Shown: piece after piece, positions 15,998 through 24,155 of the stretch
Layout of the letters: every line of letters begins with the position of its first letter
Position numbering within the stretch: the first letter of the stretch is position 1
Assembly (NCBI GenBank): GCA_017633615.1
Contig: JAGBPB010000077.1
Span: 39,250 to 103,249 of the forward strand
Direction of reading: 5' to 3'
DNA: 64,000 nucleotides
Source of the DNA: Bacteroidaceae bacterium
GTDB lineage: Bacteria; Bacteroidota; Bacteroidia; Bacteroidales; Bacteroidaceae
The notes under the pieces: model-generated
Seen by the model: only the letters and a program-made list of their open reading frames with translations
Databases searched by the model: none
What the model was told of the DNA's origin: nothing
Position numbers and translations under genes: made by a program

Positions 15998-18754
15998 TCA
16001 TTTGATTCCGCTCAAAGGTTGGGCATAGCTGGTGTTCGGGGCATCACAACGTATGATATTGCAGATGGTGGGTGCCAAAGTGCTGATGGAGACAGGTTCG
16101 TGGTTTATTTCCGCGCGTATTCCGTTTCCGTACAGAACCATGGGGAACGGTTTTGGAACAGGACGTCGATAATAAGTGGTGCCTTCATTCTCATCGGAAA
16201 TGCCCCAACCGGGGATGGCTTCAATTACAATATCTCCGCTGGAGTATCTGTGGTAGGCATTACGCTTACGTGCAGTCTCCATATCCGGAACGCTTGACAT
16301 CAGGTCACGCATCAGGAATACGCTCTTGATGCCGCTTACCTGTACAAGCAGGTCAACACAGTTTTCAAGAACTTCATGCAGTGACAGCCCTTTATCTTCT
16401 ATCAGGTTGTGGTTAAGGTATATCTGATTGCAGTAATAGGTCTCTACATATTTGTCACTTCCGTATTTTGCTGAAAGATAAAGGTTCAGCAGAGCGGTAG
16501 CTCTCTCCATGCTCATGGTACCGGAGGGTATCCTGGTATTCTTGAGGTCAGGAGCCTTGGCATACGTATAACCGGTTGAAGTGAGAAAATACAGGACATT
16601 TTCCTGTCCTATCCTGTCATTTATGGCCTGGATCAGTTCTGATATGTTACGGTCCAGCCTCAAAAAGATATCCTGCTGTTCAAATGAACTGATGGAATTG
16701 TTTTCATGCCTGAAGTTTCCGGCGTAATAAGTCAGAGCAAGCAGGTCGGGGGTGTCATCACTTCCCATCTTCATGGCATCAACCGCAATCAGGGCTGCAT
16801 TGGTTACCATGTCATTTGCAAGGGGTGATGTAAACATATCCAATGAATTATCAGGCTTTACGGTATATGAGAACGGCTCCCGGTCGTCTTTGACTGATAT
16901 GCGGATATAATCAGAAGCAGGCAGCAGGGGTTGCCATTCATATTTGCGGGACTGGCTTTCATTGAGACTTTCAACCCATGCGGGCAGATTTCCGTAAAAA
17001 TCAGATGAACACCATTTTCCGTTCTCATGGTTAAGCCAGATGGCAACGTCTGCCTCATGTCCGGCAGCCAGAATGGAGGCGTCTCTCTCAATGGCAATGG
17101 CACACACGCGCGAACGGCCTCCTGATTCAAGTTTCATCTCGTCAGCCAGGTTTGTTGCCAGAAGCCTCTCAGGTGATGTGTGTTCAATCGTGTTGATTCC
17201 GTTACTGTTACCGTCATCCAATAATGATGAGGGCATAAGCGTACTGCGGTTCATCCATCTCTCCGCCACTATGCCGTGCTGGAACGGTGAAGCTCCTGTG
17301 TAAATGGAGGCTATGGCCGATGCTCTGTCGGTATCATCATAATCAAAGCTCGTAAAATCCCTGTTGTATCCGTCATACCACATCCGTTTGATACCATCAT
17401 TGCACAGCATGGGCAGCATCATCTCAACATTCTGCCGGTCCAGCTGGTCAACGACAATGCCTACCACCAGTTTGGGACGTTTCTCATTTGCAGCCTGCGC
17501 CGCAACAGGAATGGCTGAAATCAGAAGCAGCCATACGGTAATGCGGTTAACTGTATGCGACGGAGTTGCCTGGGTACATGAACGGGAATGAATCCAGAAG
17601 AGTATTGTGAGCAGGGCTCTTGCTGCGAATGCTGCTATTATGATATAAACTGCGGGTTCAATGTACTGGGGAATCAAAGGAGAACATACTAAGAATGCCG
17701 TACAGATAATGAATTCATAAATGACAAGCAGACCGGCCTTGCGGTGACGGACACTCCTGATCATGAAGGGGATCAGTAAAAGTGCCACGGGATTGAAAAT
17801 CAGTACAAGCCAGTTTGTTCCTACTGCCGGATGCTCAGAGAAAAAGTACATGAACGTTATGATTATTCCGGCTAAGCCCTGTGCTCCGTAAAGGAGTGCG
17901 TCAATCAGCCAGAACCGTTTTTCCTTGTACCAGCCTAATAAGGTGAGCAACAGTATGACAGCTGCAAGAATGCAGGCTACCTGTATAGGGGTGAAAAGAG
18001 GCTTTCCCATATCAACGGAATGGTCCGGTTCAACTATTGTCACGGCCGGGAGTACAAGTGGACGCGCCATGCCTGAGGTATCGGTGACTGTGGCTTTTGA
18101 AACAAAGTCCATAAGGTACAATGGTGCGAACGCCTCCTGACGGTATTTAAGCGGACGGTCAATCTCTGCGCCCAGAATGATATCAACTCCAAATTCACTC
18201 CACGGCCGAACAGAAGTGTGCTGCGTGAGAATATTACGGATGGTTTGTGTAGTGTCGGGCTCAGGGTAGGTTACCGTGCCGGATATGCTCTCCTCAATCT
18301 TGTCAAGCGCCATTGTGGCGCAGTTGTTATAGAGAAAATTGTAGCGGTAGGTACGGTTCTCAGGTTTTATGTTGTCACGGAGCAGGCTGTCAAGCGTACG
18401 GAGTTCTGTCTGTGACAGATTGAGCGGTTGCTTGAACACCTTGGAGCCTCTCATGCTGTACTCCCTGGTGAAAGAGGTGAACCGGTTGGTGCCAAGTACG
18501 TAGTCTGTATGCCCACGGGTAAACTTGAGCATGAAGTTTGGGGTATTGAAATCAAACATGCCGTAGTTGTATACCACCACGGTTCCTGCTGTGAGATCCT
18601 CCACAAGTATGGCGGTATGGCCGTACAACTCATAGATGGCTTTGCCGGGTTCACAAGTCAGAAGGCTTATCTCAAGGCTGTCTGTCTGGGCACGGAGTCC
18701 GGTCGTAAAGGACAACGCAATGAGCATGAACAGCAGCCGTAGTTTCTTTTGCAT
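15998..18754 (-). CDS. Lnb-type lipoprotein N-acyltransferase fused to a degenerate alkaline-phosphatase-fold domain
   Basis: A 918-residue inner-membrane protein in one uninterrupted frame. Residues 1-22 form a signal peptide. Residues about 25-235 match the DUF4105/Lnb_N periplasmic domain, with the expected catalytic-type residues His46 (LYGHTAIL) and Cys145 (LYNNCATMA). Five TM helices follow (about 255-400), as in the Bacteroidota lipoprotein N-acyltransferase Lnb. Then comes a second signal-like hydrophobic segment (VNRITVWLLLISAIPVAAQAA) and an alkaline-phosphatase/phosphodiesterase-fold domain starting RPKLVVGIVVDQL (Asp436 retained). The usual nucleophile block T-x-x-x-H-A-S-I reads RASAIASI, the DHG block reads STGY, and the T-H-V-P block reads KPFP. 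The phosphatase half is therefore probably not catalytic. The fusion looks like two former secreted-protein genes joined in frame, with no start codon at the junction. Family calls are from motif memory. Confidence 0.75.
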   Translation of the reverse strand: MQKKLRLLFMLIALSFTTGLRAQTDSLEISLLTCEPGKAIYELYGHTAILVEDLTAGTVVVYNYGMFDFNTPNFMLKFTRGHTDYVLGTNRFTSFTREYSMRGSKVFKQPLNLSQTELRTLDSLLRDNIKPENRTYRYNFLYNNCATMALDKIEESISGTVTYPEPDTTQTIRNILTQHTSVRPWSEFGVDIILGAEIDRPLKYRQEAFAPLYLMDFVSKATVTDTSGMARPLVLPAVTIVEPDHSVDMGKPLFTPIQVACILAAVILLLTLLGWYKEKRFWLIDALLYGAQGLAGIIITFMYFFSEHPAVGTNWLVLIFNPVALLLIPFMIRSVRHRKAGLLVIYEFIICTAFLVCSPLIPQYIEPAVYIIIAAFAARALLTILFWIHSRSCTQATPSHTVNRITVWLLLISAIPVAAQAANEKRPKLVVGIVVDQLDRQNVEMMLPMLCNDGIKRMWYDGYNRDFTSFDYDDTDRASAIASIYTGASPFQHGIVAERWMNRSTLMPSSLLDDGNSNGINTIEHTSPERLLATNLADEMKLESGGRSRVCAIAIERDASILAAGHEADVAIWLNHENGKWCSSDFYGNLPAWVESLNESQSRKYEWQPLLPASDYIRISVKDDREPFSYTVKPDNSLDMFTSPLANDMVTNAALIAVDAMKMGSDDTPDLLALTYYAGNFRHENNSISSFEQQDIFLRLDRNISELIQAINDRIGQENVLYFLTSTGYTYAKAPDLKNTRIPSGTMSMERATALLNLYLSAKYGSDKYVETYYCNQIYLNHNLIEDKGLSLHEVLENCVDLLVQVSGIKSVFLMRDLMSSVPDMETARKRNAYHRYSSGDIVIEAIPGWGISDENEGTTYYRRPVPKPFPMVLYGNGIRAEINHEPVSISTLAPTICNIIRCDAPNTSYAQPLSGIK

Positions 18755-18775
18755 AAAAATAACTTTGAATCAGTG

Positions 18776-18783
18776 CAAAGTTA
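18776..18783 (-). promoter_or_regulatory. -7 promoter element of the Lnb-fusion gene
   Basis: TAACTTTG on the minus strand, 22 bp before the ATG. It faces the coaX -7 element one base away. Confidence 0.5.
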
Positions 18784-18784
18784 G

Positions 18785-18792
18785 TAAATTTG
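18785..18792 (+). promoter_or_regulatory. -7 promoter element of coaX
   Basis: TAAATTTG fits TAnnTTTG; TTTG at 18764-18767 is a possible -33 box (17-bp spacer). It is only 9 bp from the coaX ATG, so the predicted mRNA has almost no 5' leader. Confidence 0.55.
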
Positions 18793-18801
18793 CAATCACT
18801 T

Positions 18802-19524
18802 ATGATACTATTGCTTGATTTTGGGAACACTCGTGTCAAAGCTGCCGTTTATGATGGCGGCGCTGTGCAAAGTATCTATTCCGGACCTGTAGATACCGCA
18901 TCCCTGTGTGATGCAGTGGAGGGTAAGGGGATAAGTGGCGGAATGTGGTGCTCCGTGCATCCTTTACCTGACGATATAATCCGATGGATGAGCGGTTTGG
19001 GCCTGTCGGCACTGACATATAAGACACCGGTGCCTATTGTAAATTCATACTCCAATCCACAGACTCTGGGTATGGACCGTCTCGCTGCCGCAGTAGGAGC
19101 ATGGTCAATGAATCCCGGTCATGATATGCTTGTAATAGATGCCGGAACAGCCCTGACTATAGATTTCATATCGGCAGACGGAGTATATCACGGAGGCAAT
19201 ATAGCACCTGGCATAGAACTGAGATTCAAGGCATTGCATGAACATACGGGAGCTCTGCCGCTGGTGTCGGCTCAGGGCGATGCCCCCATGTTCGGGTATG
19301 ATACTGAATCGGCAATCCGGAGCGGTGTTCTTAGGGGAATCCGCAATGAAGTGAACGGGTATATAGAAGAAATGGGAGGAGTGTATCCCTCTCTTTTGGT
19401 TTTTTTAACCGGAGGTGATGCTGAATTCTTTGATATAAAAGGTAAAAGCACTACTTTTGCGGTCACGGAATTGGTTCTTGAAGGACTTGCCCGGATAGTT
19501 GATTATAATGAAAAAGGTTTCTGA
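18802..19524 (+). CDS. coaX: Type III pantothenate kinase
   Basis: Phosphorylates pantothenate, the first step of coenzyme A synthesis. From the ATG at 18802 it has 240 residues, a typical CoaX length; the frame opens at a TTG at 18790, but that lies inside the promoter. The ASKHA fold is shown by the N-terminal phosphate loop LLDFGNTRVKAAVYDGG, the GMDRLAAAVGAW block, DAGTALTIDFI and the IAPGIELRFKALHEHTG substrate region. It heads the forward envelope cluster, and its 3' end overlaps the start of the next gene by 17 bp. The neighbours are unrelated to CoA metabolism. Confidence 0.94.
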   Translation: MILLLDFGNTRVKAAVYDGGAVQSIYSGPVDTASLCDAVEGKGISGGMWCSVHPLPDDIIRWMSGLGLSALTYKTPVPIVNSYSNPQTLGMDRLAAAVGAWSMNPGHDMLVIDAGTALTIDFISADGVYHGGNIAPGIELRFKALHEHTGALPLVSAQGDAPMFGYDTESAIRSGVLRGIRNEVNGYIEEMGGVYPSLLVFLTGGDAEFFDIKGKSTTFAVTELVLEGLARIVDYNEKGF

Positions 19525-20770
19525 AATCATATGGGCCTCTTTGGCCCTGTGTATACTCTGTATTGTCGGCTCCGGCTCTGTTGCAGCTCAAACAGGAGTC
19601 AACTCCCCTTACTCCAGATACGGAATAGGTGTCATGGCGGACCAGTCAACGGGAATGGCACGTTCCATGGGCGGACTAGGTGCCGGTTTCCGTTATGACA
19701 ATACTCTGAACCTGAAGAATCCTGCTTCATACTCTGCTGTTGATACTCTGACTTTCATAGCTGACCTGGGCTTTTCGCTGCAGAACTGCAACTTCAACGA
19801 GGACGGTTTCAAGGTTAATGCCCGCAATGCCAGTTTCACCCATATGGCCATGCAGTTCAGGATATTGCCCAAGGTGGGAATGACTGTAGGCGTGCTGCCA
19901 TTCTCCAATGTGGGGTATTCATTCTCTGAGTCACAGCTGATACGTCGCGATGAGGACGGTGAGATTACAGCAACCAATACATATGCCGGAACAGGTGGTG
20001 TAAGACAGTTTATGGCCGGTTTGGGCTGGCGTCCTACAGAATGGCTGTCAGTGGGCCTTAACGCATCGTATCTTTCAGGTGATATATCCCATGCCGTAAG
20101 CAACCGTTACTCTTCATCGGAGGTGCAGTCCAGAATCAAGTCTTACTCTACCGATATGTCGGCACTGAAACTGGATTTCGGTGTTCAGGGCACAATCCCG
20201 TTGAGAGATAACAAGCTTGTTCTGGGAATGACGTTTACTCCTGCACAAAAGCTGGAGAGTGAAACATATGTGATTGATACCCATTCTGTAAGTGATACAC
20301 TGCTTATCCCGGATGCCTTTGCGCTTCCGGAACTTATTTCAGCCGGTTTCTCTTACAAATGGAAAAACCGTATGATAGGTGCCGACGTCTCATACCAGAC
20401 CTGGTCCAAGGCCAAGTTCTTTGGTGAGAAGACCGGATGTGACAGATTGTCGGCTGCTGCGGGATTTATGATCCGTCCCGATGATTCAAGCAAGAATCTG
20501 TTCAAGCGCACTTCATACCAGATGGGTCTGAATTTCTCACAGCCATATTTCAACGTGGGCGGCAAGAAAGGACCTATGCAGTTTGGAGTGAGTGCCGGAT
20601 TCTCCATGCCTATCAATTCTTATTACAACAGTATGGCATATCTGCATGTGTCAGGAGAGTATGTCCGTGTGCAGCCCATGGAGAAGGGGATGATTACGGA
20701 AAATTACATAAGGCTCAATATCGGAGTCACCTTCATGGAGCGCTGGTTTATGAAGTTGATGGTGGATTGA
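19508..20770 (+). CDS. Outer-membrane barrel protein (FadL/OmpP1-like, Bacteroidales type)
   Basis: About 420 residues starting at the ATG 19508, which overlaps the end of coaX. A signal peptide ends near SVAAQ. The mature N-terminus GVNSPYSRYGIGVMADQSTGMARSMGGLGAGFRYDN resembles the conserved start of FadL/OmpP1-family and related barrel proteins of Bacteroidota. Many amphipathic strands follow, including GMTVGVLPFSNVGYSFSES, LSVGLNASYLSGDISHAVS and KWKNRMIGADVSYQTW. The end, NIGVTFMERWFMKLMVD, is not a perfect aromatic C-terminus. A transport role is inferred from the family only. It is followed by a TPR protein and lptC, an arrangement I recall in other Bacteroidales genomes. Confidence 0.65.
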   Translation: MKKVSEIIWASLALCILCIVGSGSVAAQTGVNSPYSRYGIGVMADQSTGMARSMGGLGAGFRYDNTLNLKNPASYSAVDTLTFIADLGFSLQNCNFNEDGFKVNARNASFTHMAMQFRILPKVGMTVGVLPFSNVGYSFSESQLIRRDEDGEITATNTYAGTGGVRQFMAGLGWRPTEWLSVGLNASYLSGDISHAVSNRYSSSEVQSRIKSYSTDMSALKLDFGVQGTIPLRDNKLVLGMTFTPAQKLESETYVIDTHSVSDTLLIPDAFALPELISAGFSYKWKNRMIGADVSYQTWSKAKFFGEKTGCDRLSAAAGFMIRPDDSSKNLFKRTSYQMGLNFSQPYFNVGGKKGPMQFGVSAGFSMPINSYYNSMAYLHVSGEYVRVQPMEKGMITENYIRLNIGVTFMERWFMKLMVD

Positions 20771-20826
20771 TTTAACTTACAATATGTTTTGTGTATCTTA
20801 TTATTGAGAATTCTAAACTAAAGAAT

Positions 20827-22206
20827 ATGAAAAAGATTGGAATGATTGCCCTGGCACTGTTCTTTACAATCGGTGCAGGAGCACAGACTAAACCTGAAGA
20901 TGATCCTCGTTACGGTGAAACACCTGAGGATAGAGTAGAATGTCTCCGCAACATGAGTATTTATACGGAGTATTACAAGACCAATAACTTCAAGGATGCA
21001 TATGAGCACGGATGGAAATATGTATTTGAAAAGGCTCCGTTGGCATCTTTGAATACCTACACTTATGGTGTCAAGATTCTCCGTTCTCTGTACAACGATG
21101 CCAGAAAGGAGAAGAATGAGGAACTCATGACCCAATACTCAAATGATCTGATGAAGGTTTATGAGCAGCGTCTGCAGTATCTGGATCAACTGAATGCCCG
21201 TGCCCAGAACAAGGTTACTGAAGCTGATGTCATGGGACAGTATGCACATGACTTCAGGACCTATAATCCCAAAGTATCCATATCAAAGTCATATGAGCTT
21301 CTGCGCAAGGCTGTTGATCTGGGTAAGGGTGAGACTCAGTATTATGTGCTGGATGACCTGATGGCTGTATCTTCACAGCGTTATATTAACAAGAAGGACA
21401 ATGAGGAGTATCGCGATGCCCTGCTTCAGGATTATCTGGATTGCGCAGGCTATATTGATGAGTTCCTTGTCTCACAGACTGATGACAAGGTCATTGAACA
21501 GGCAACCAAGGTTAAGGAGAACATCGACGGTCACTTTGTAAAGAGCGGTGCCGCAGACTGCGAGTCATTGCAGAGCATATACGGTCCCAAGATTGAAGAG
21601 AATAAGGATAATCTGGAGTATCTTACCAAGGTGGTTAAGATCATGCAGATGTTTGAGTGCAACTCAAGCGACGCTTACTTTGCAGCTTCAGAGTATGCTC
21701 ATGCCATCACTCCTTCAGCAAGAACAGCAAAGGCTCTTGGCGCTCTTTACTACAAGCAGCGTGACGATACCGAGAAGGCCATTGAGTATTACAACCAGGC
21801 CATTGAGCTTGACGAAGATAAGAACAGCATCGCAGGTACCTATTATCTTATGGCTACTCTCTATTTCGCAAAGAATAACTATGATCGCAGCCGTACATGC
21901 CTCCAGAAGTGCTTGCAGAACAACCCCAACAGAGGTGATGCATACATCCTCATGGCTCAGCTGTACGCTGTTAAGCATGACTGGTCAAGCGAGCCCGCTC
22001 TGAACCGTTGCGCTTACTTTGCTGTTATCGACAAGCTGGAGCAGGCCAAGAGGGTTGATTCATCAGTTGCTGCAAAGGCAAACGAACTTATCAGCTCTTA
22101 CAAGAAGCAGACTCCTCAGGCCGATGACCTGTTCATGCTCGGTTACAAAGTCGGTGATCAGATTGAGATCAAGGGATGGATAAACGAGACTACCACTATC
22201 AGATAA
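20827..22206 (+). CDS. Exported tetratricopeptide-repeat protein
   Basis: A 459-residue periplasmic protein. The ATG at 20827 gives the signal peptide MKKIGMIALALFFTIGAGAQ; the frame is open to 20791, but that extension has no signal features. TPR-like helix pairs are clear in the C-terminal half (ARTAKALGALYYKQRDDTEKAIEYYNQAIELDED, then GTYYLMATLYFAKNNYDRSRTCLQKCLQNNPNRGDAYILMAQLYA). Two Asp/Glu-rich helical segments lie upstream. A scaffold or partner-binding role in envelope assembly is inferred from the neighbours, an OM barrel upstream and lptC immediately downstream. The stop codon is directly followed by the ATG of lptC. Confidence 0.75.
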   Translation: MKKIGMIALALFFTIGAGAQTKPEDDPRYGETPEDRVECLRNMSIYTEYYKTNNFKDAYEHGWKYVFEKAPLASLNTYTYGVKILRSLYNDARKEKNEELMTQYSNDLMKVYEQRLQYLDQLNARAQNKVTEADVMGQYAHDFRTYNPKVSISKSYELLRKAVDLGKGETQYYVLDDLMAVSSQRYINKKDNEEYRDALLQDYLDCAGYIDEFLVSQTDDKVIEQATKVKENIDGHFVKSGAADCESLQSIYGPKIEENKDNLEYLTKVVKIMQMFECNSSDAYFAASEYAHAITPSARTAKALGALYYKQRDDTEKAIEYYNQAIELDEDKNSIAGTYYLMATLYFAKNNYDRSRTCLQKCLQNNPNRGDAYILMAQLYAVKHDWSSEPALNRCAYFAVIDKLEQAKRVDSSVAAKANELISSYKKQTPQADDLFMLGYKVGDQIEIKGWINETTTIR

Positions 22207-22797
22207 ATGATACAAACCACCGGTCTGGAACCGATGAGATATAAAACGTACCTGGCAACCGTCATTATGGCGGTTGTCTCGTCGTTTTTCTGCTTATCCT
22301 GCGGAAACAAGGACAAGCAGTTGGGTACAGCCATTACCAACCGTGATTCGACATCGGTCATTACCACCCGGGGGGTAGACATGCTTATCTCTGAAAACGG
22401 TGTGATACGTTATCATGTGATAGCTGAGGAGTGGAAGATTTTTGACAAGATGGATCCTCCGTTCTACAGTATGGAACAAGGCGTCCTACTTGAGATTCTG
22501 GATACTCTTATGCAGGTTGAGTCCACGTTGATGGCAGACACTGCATATTACATGAATAATGAGGAACTGTGGCGTTTGAGGCATGATGTACATGCTGAAA
22601 ATGTAAATAAAGAGGAGTTTGACACGCAGGAACTGTTTGTAAACAACCGCAATAACAGGATGTATTCAGACAGTCTGATCCGTATCAAGCAAGAAAAGCA
22701 GGTAATAATAGGACATGGGTTTGAGTCCAACAGCAATCTGACTGAATATACCATCCGCAAGACAGAAGGCGTTTTCCCTGTCACCGATACCAAATGA
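22207..22797 (+). CDS. lptC: LPS export periplasmic protein LptC
   Basis: Part of the LptB2FGC transporter that extracts LPS from the inner membrane. The protein has 196 residues from the ATG right after the TPR stop codon; a second ATG at 22234 would give 187. A hydrophobic segment ends in SFFCLSC, a lipobox (Cys32), so this copy appears lipid-anchored, as is common in Bacteroidota. The LptC/OstA-like beta-jellyroll is visible in TRGVDMLISENGVIRYHVIAEEW, PFYSMEQGVLLEI, LMADTAYYMNNEELWRLRHDVHAENVN and GHGFESNSNLTEYTIRKTEGVF. The gene overlaps the next one by an ATGA. Confidence 0.88.
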   Translation: MIQTTGLEPMRYKTYLATVIMAVVSSFFCLSCGNKDKQLGTAITNRDSTSVITTRGVDMLISENGVIRYHVIAEEWKIFDKMDPPFYSMEQGVLLEILDTLMQVESTLMADTAYYMNNEELWRLRHDVHAENVNKEEFDTQELFVNNRNNRMYSDSLIRIKQEKQVIIGHGFESNSNLTEYTIRKTEGVFPVTDTK

Positions 22798-24053
22798 GCC
22801 ATACTCTGGTCATAATGCTTGTGGCGCTGTTTTTCTCAGCGCTGTTCTCCGGGCTCGAGATAGCTTTCGTGTCAGCTGACAGGCTCAGGTTTGAGATGGA
22901 TGTTGAACGGCATACTTTCAGCTCCAGGCTTTTGGAGCGGTTCTTCCGTAACCCCAACATCTATATTTCCACAATGCTGGTGGGCAACAACATCGCGCTA
23001 GTGTTGTACAGCACCATGATGGCTCATCTCATTGAGATGATTTTGCCGGAGGGACTGATAAGTAACGAATTCCTTCTCATTGTGCTTGAAACGCTTGTTT
23101 CAACAGCCATAGTGATTGTGATAGCAGAGTTTGTGCCCAAAACTGTTTTCCGTTCCAATCCCAACGGCAAACTGAATTTTCTGGCATTCCCTATCTACCT
23201 GATTTACATCATACTGTATCCCATTTCACTGTTCACGACATGGATTTCACGCATCCTGCTCAGAATATTGGGGGTAAGGATTGACAGGGAGAATACTGTC
23301 AAGGCGTTCTCAAAGGTTGATCTGGACTATTTTGTGCAGTCCGGGTTATCAGGAGTCAAGGAAGACAACCAGCCGGATTCAGAGGTGCGGATATTCCAGA
23401 ATGTGCTTGATTTCTCAAATGTCAAGACCCGTGACTGTATGGTACCCCGCAATGAGATATGTGCGGTTGAAAAAGGGGTGTCATTGAATGCGTTGCGTGA
23501 GAGATTCATAGAGACGGGCTACTCCAAGATACTTGTCTATGAAGAGGATATGGATCACATCATAGGTTATATCCACTCCTCAGAGCTGTTCCGCCATAAG
23601 AATGACTGGCGAGACCATATCCAGACAGTTCCTTTTGTTCCTGAGACCCTGGCCGCACAAAAGCTGATGAAACAGCTCATGGCCCGAAAGAAGAGTCTTG
23701 CCGTGGTGGTTGATGAGTTTGGCGGGACATCAGGCATAGTTTCACTTGAGGATATCATTGAGGAGATTCTGGGTGATATCCAGGATGAGCACGATGTTAC
23801 CAACCTGATAGCCAAGAAGACGGATGACGGTTATCTGCTGTCAGGCAGGATGGAGATTGACCGGGTGAATTCAATGTTCGGGCTTGATATTCCTGAGTCA
23901 GATGAGTATATGACTGTGGGTGGTCTTATCTTGAGCAAGGCAAAGGGGTTCCCCAAGGTCAATGAGAAGATAGTTGTGGGCGATTATTCATTCCGTATTC
24001 TCAAACGCGGTGAAACCAAGATAGAACTGGTCGAGCTAACATTAAATAAATAA
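22794..24053 (+). CDS. CNNM/CorC-family membrane protein (hemolysin-like, CBS domains)
   Basis: A 419-residue integral membrane protein. Four hydrophobic helices of the CNNM (DUF21) domain occupy about residues 1-150 (HTLVIMLVALFFSALFSGLEIAFVSADR at the start, then NIALVLYSTMMAHLIEMI, STAIVIVIAEFVPKTVFRSNP, LIYIILYPISLFTTW). Two CBS domains follow (VKTRDCMVPRNEICAVE and VDEFGGTSGIVSLEDIIEEILGDIQDEHD), and a C-terminal CorC_HlyC domain (LLSGRMEIDRVNSMFGLDIPESDEYMTVGGLIL). Relatives are linked to magnesium/cobalt handling and, in Bacteroidota, to gliding protein GldE; neither role is proven here. It overlaps lptC by 4 bp, suggesting translational coupling. Confidence 0.88.
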   Translation: MSHTLVIMLVALFFSALFSGLEIAFVSADRLRFEMDVERHTFSSRLLERFFRNPNIYISTMLVGNNIALVLYSTMMAHLIEMILPEGLISNEFLLIVLETLVSTAIVIVIAEFVPKTVFRSNPNGKLNFLAFPIYLIYIILYPISLFTTWISRILLRILGVRIDRENTVKAFSKVDLDYFVQSGLSGVKEDNQPDSEVRIFQNVLDFSNVKTRDCMVPRNEICAVEKGVSLNALRERFIETGYSKILVYEEDMDHIIGYIHSSELFRHKNDWRDHIQTVPFVPETLAAQKLMKQLMARKKSLAVVVDEFGGTSGIVSLEDIIEEILGDIQDEHDVTNLIAKKTDDGYLLSGRMEIDRVNSMFGLDIPESDEYMTVGGLILSKAKGFPKVNEKIVVGDYSFRILKRGETKIELVELTLNK

Positions 24054-24085
24054 GGGTATATTGGTTGTTTAACAACATTTTTTAG

Positions 24086-24093
24086 TACTTTTG
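24086..24093 (+). promoter_or_regulatory. -7 promoter element of the PpiD-like gene
   Basis: TACTTTTG fits TAnnTTTG, 62 bp upstream of the ATG. A TTGT-containing stretch near 24064 is a weak -33 candidate. Confidence 0.5.
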
Positions 24094-24155
24094 TGCGCTT
24101 TTATCCGCATTGGCGGTTTTTAATAGGCAAAAACGAATAAAAACAATAATAAGAA

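Noticed and set aside
22294..22802. Minus-strand short ORFs within lptC as small genes
   Set aside because: They are antisense to a conserved lptC gene and have no signal peptide or start context.
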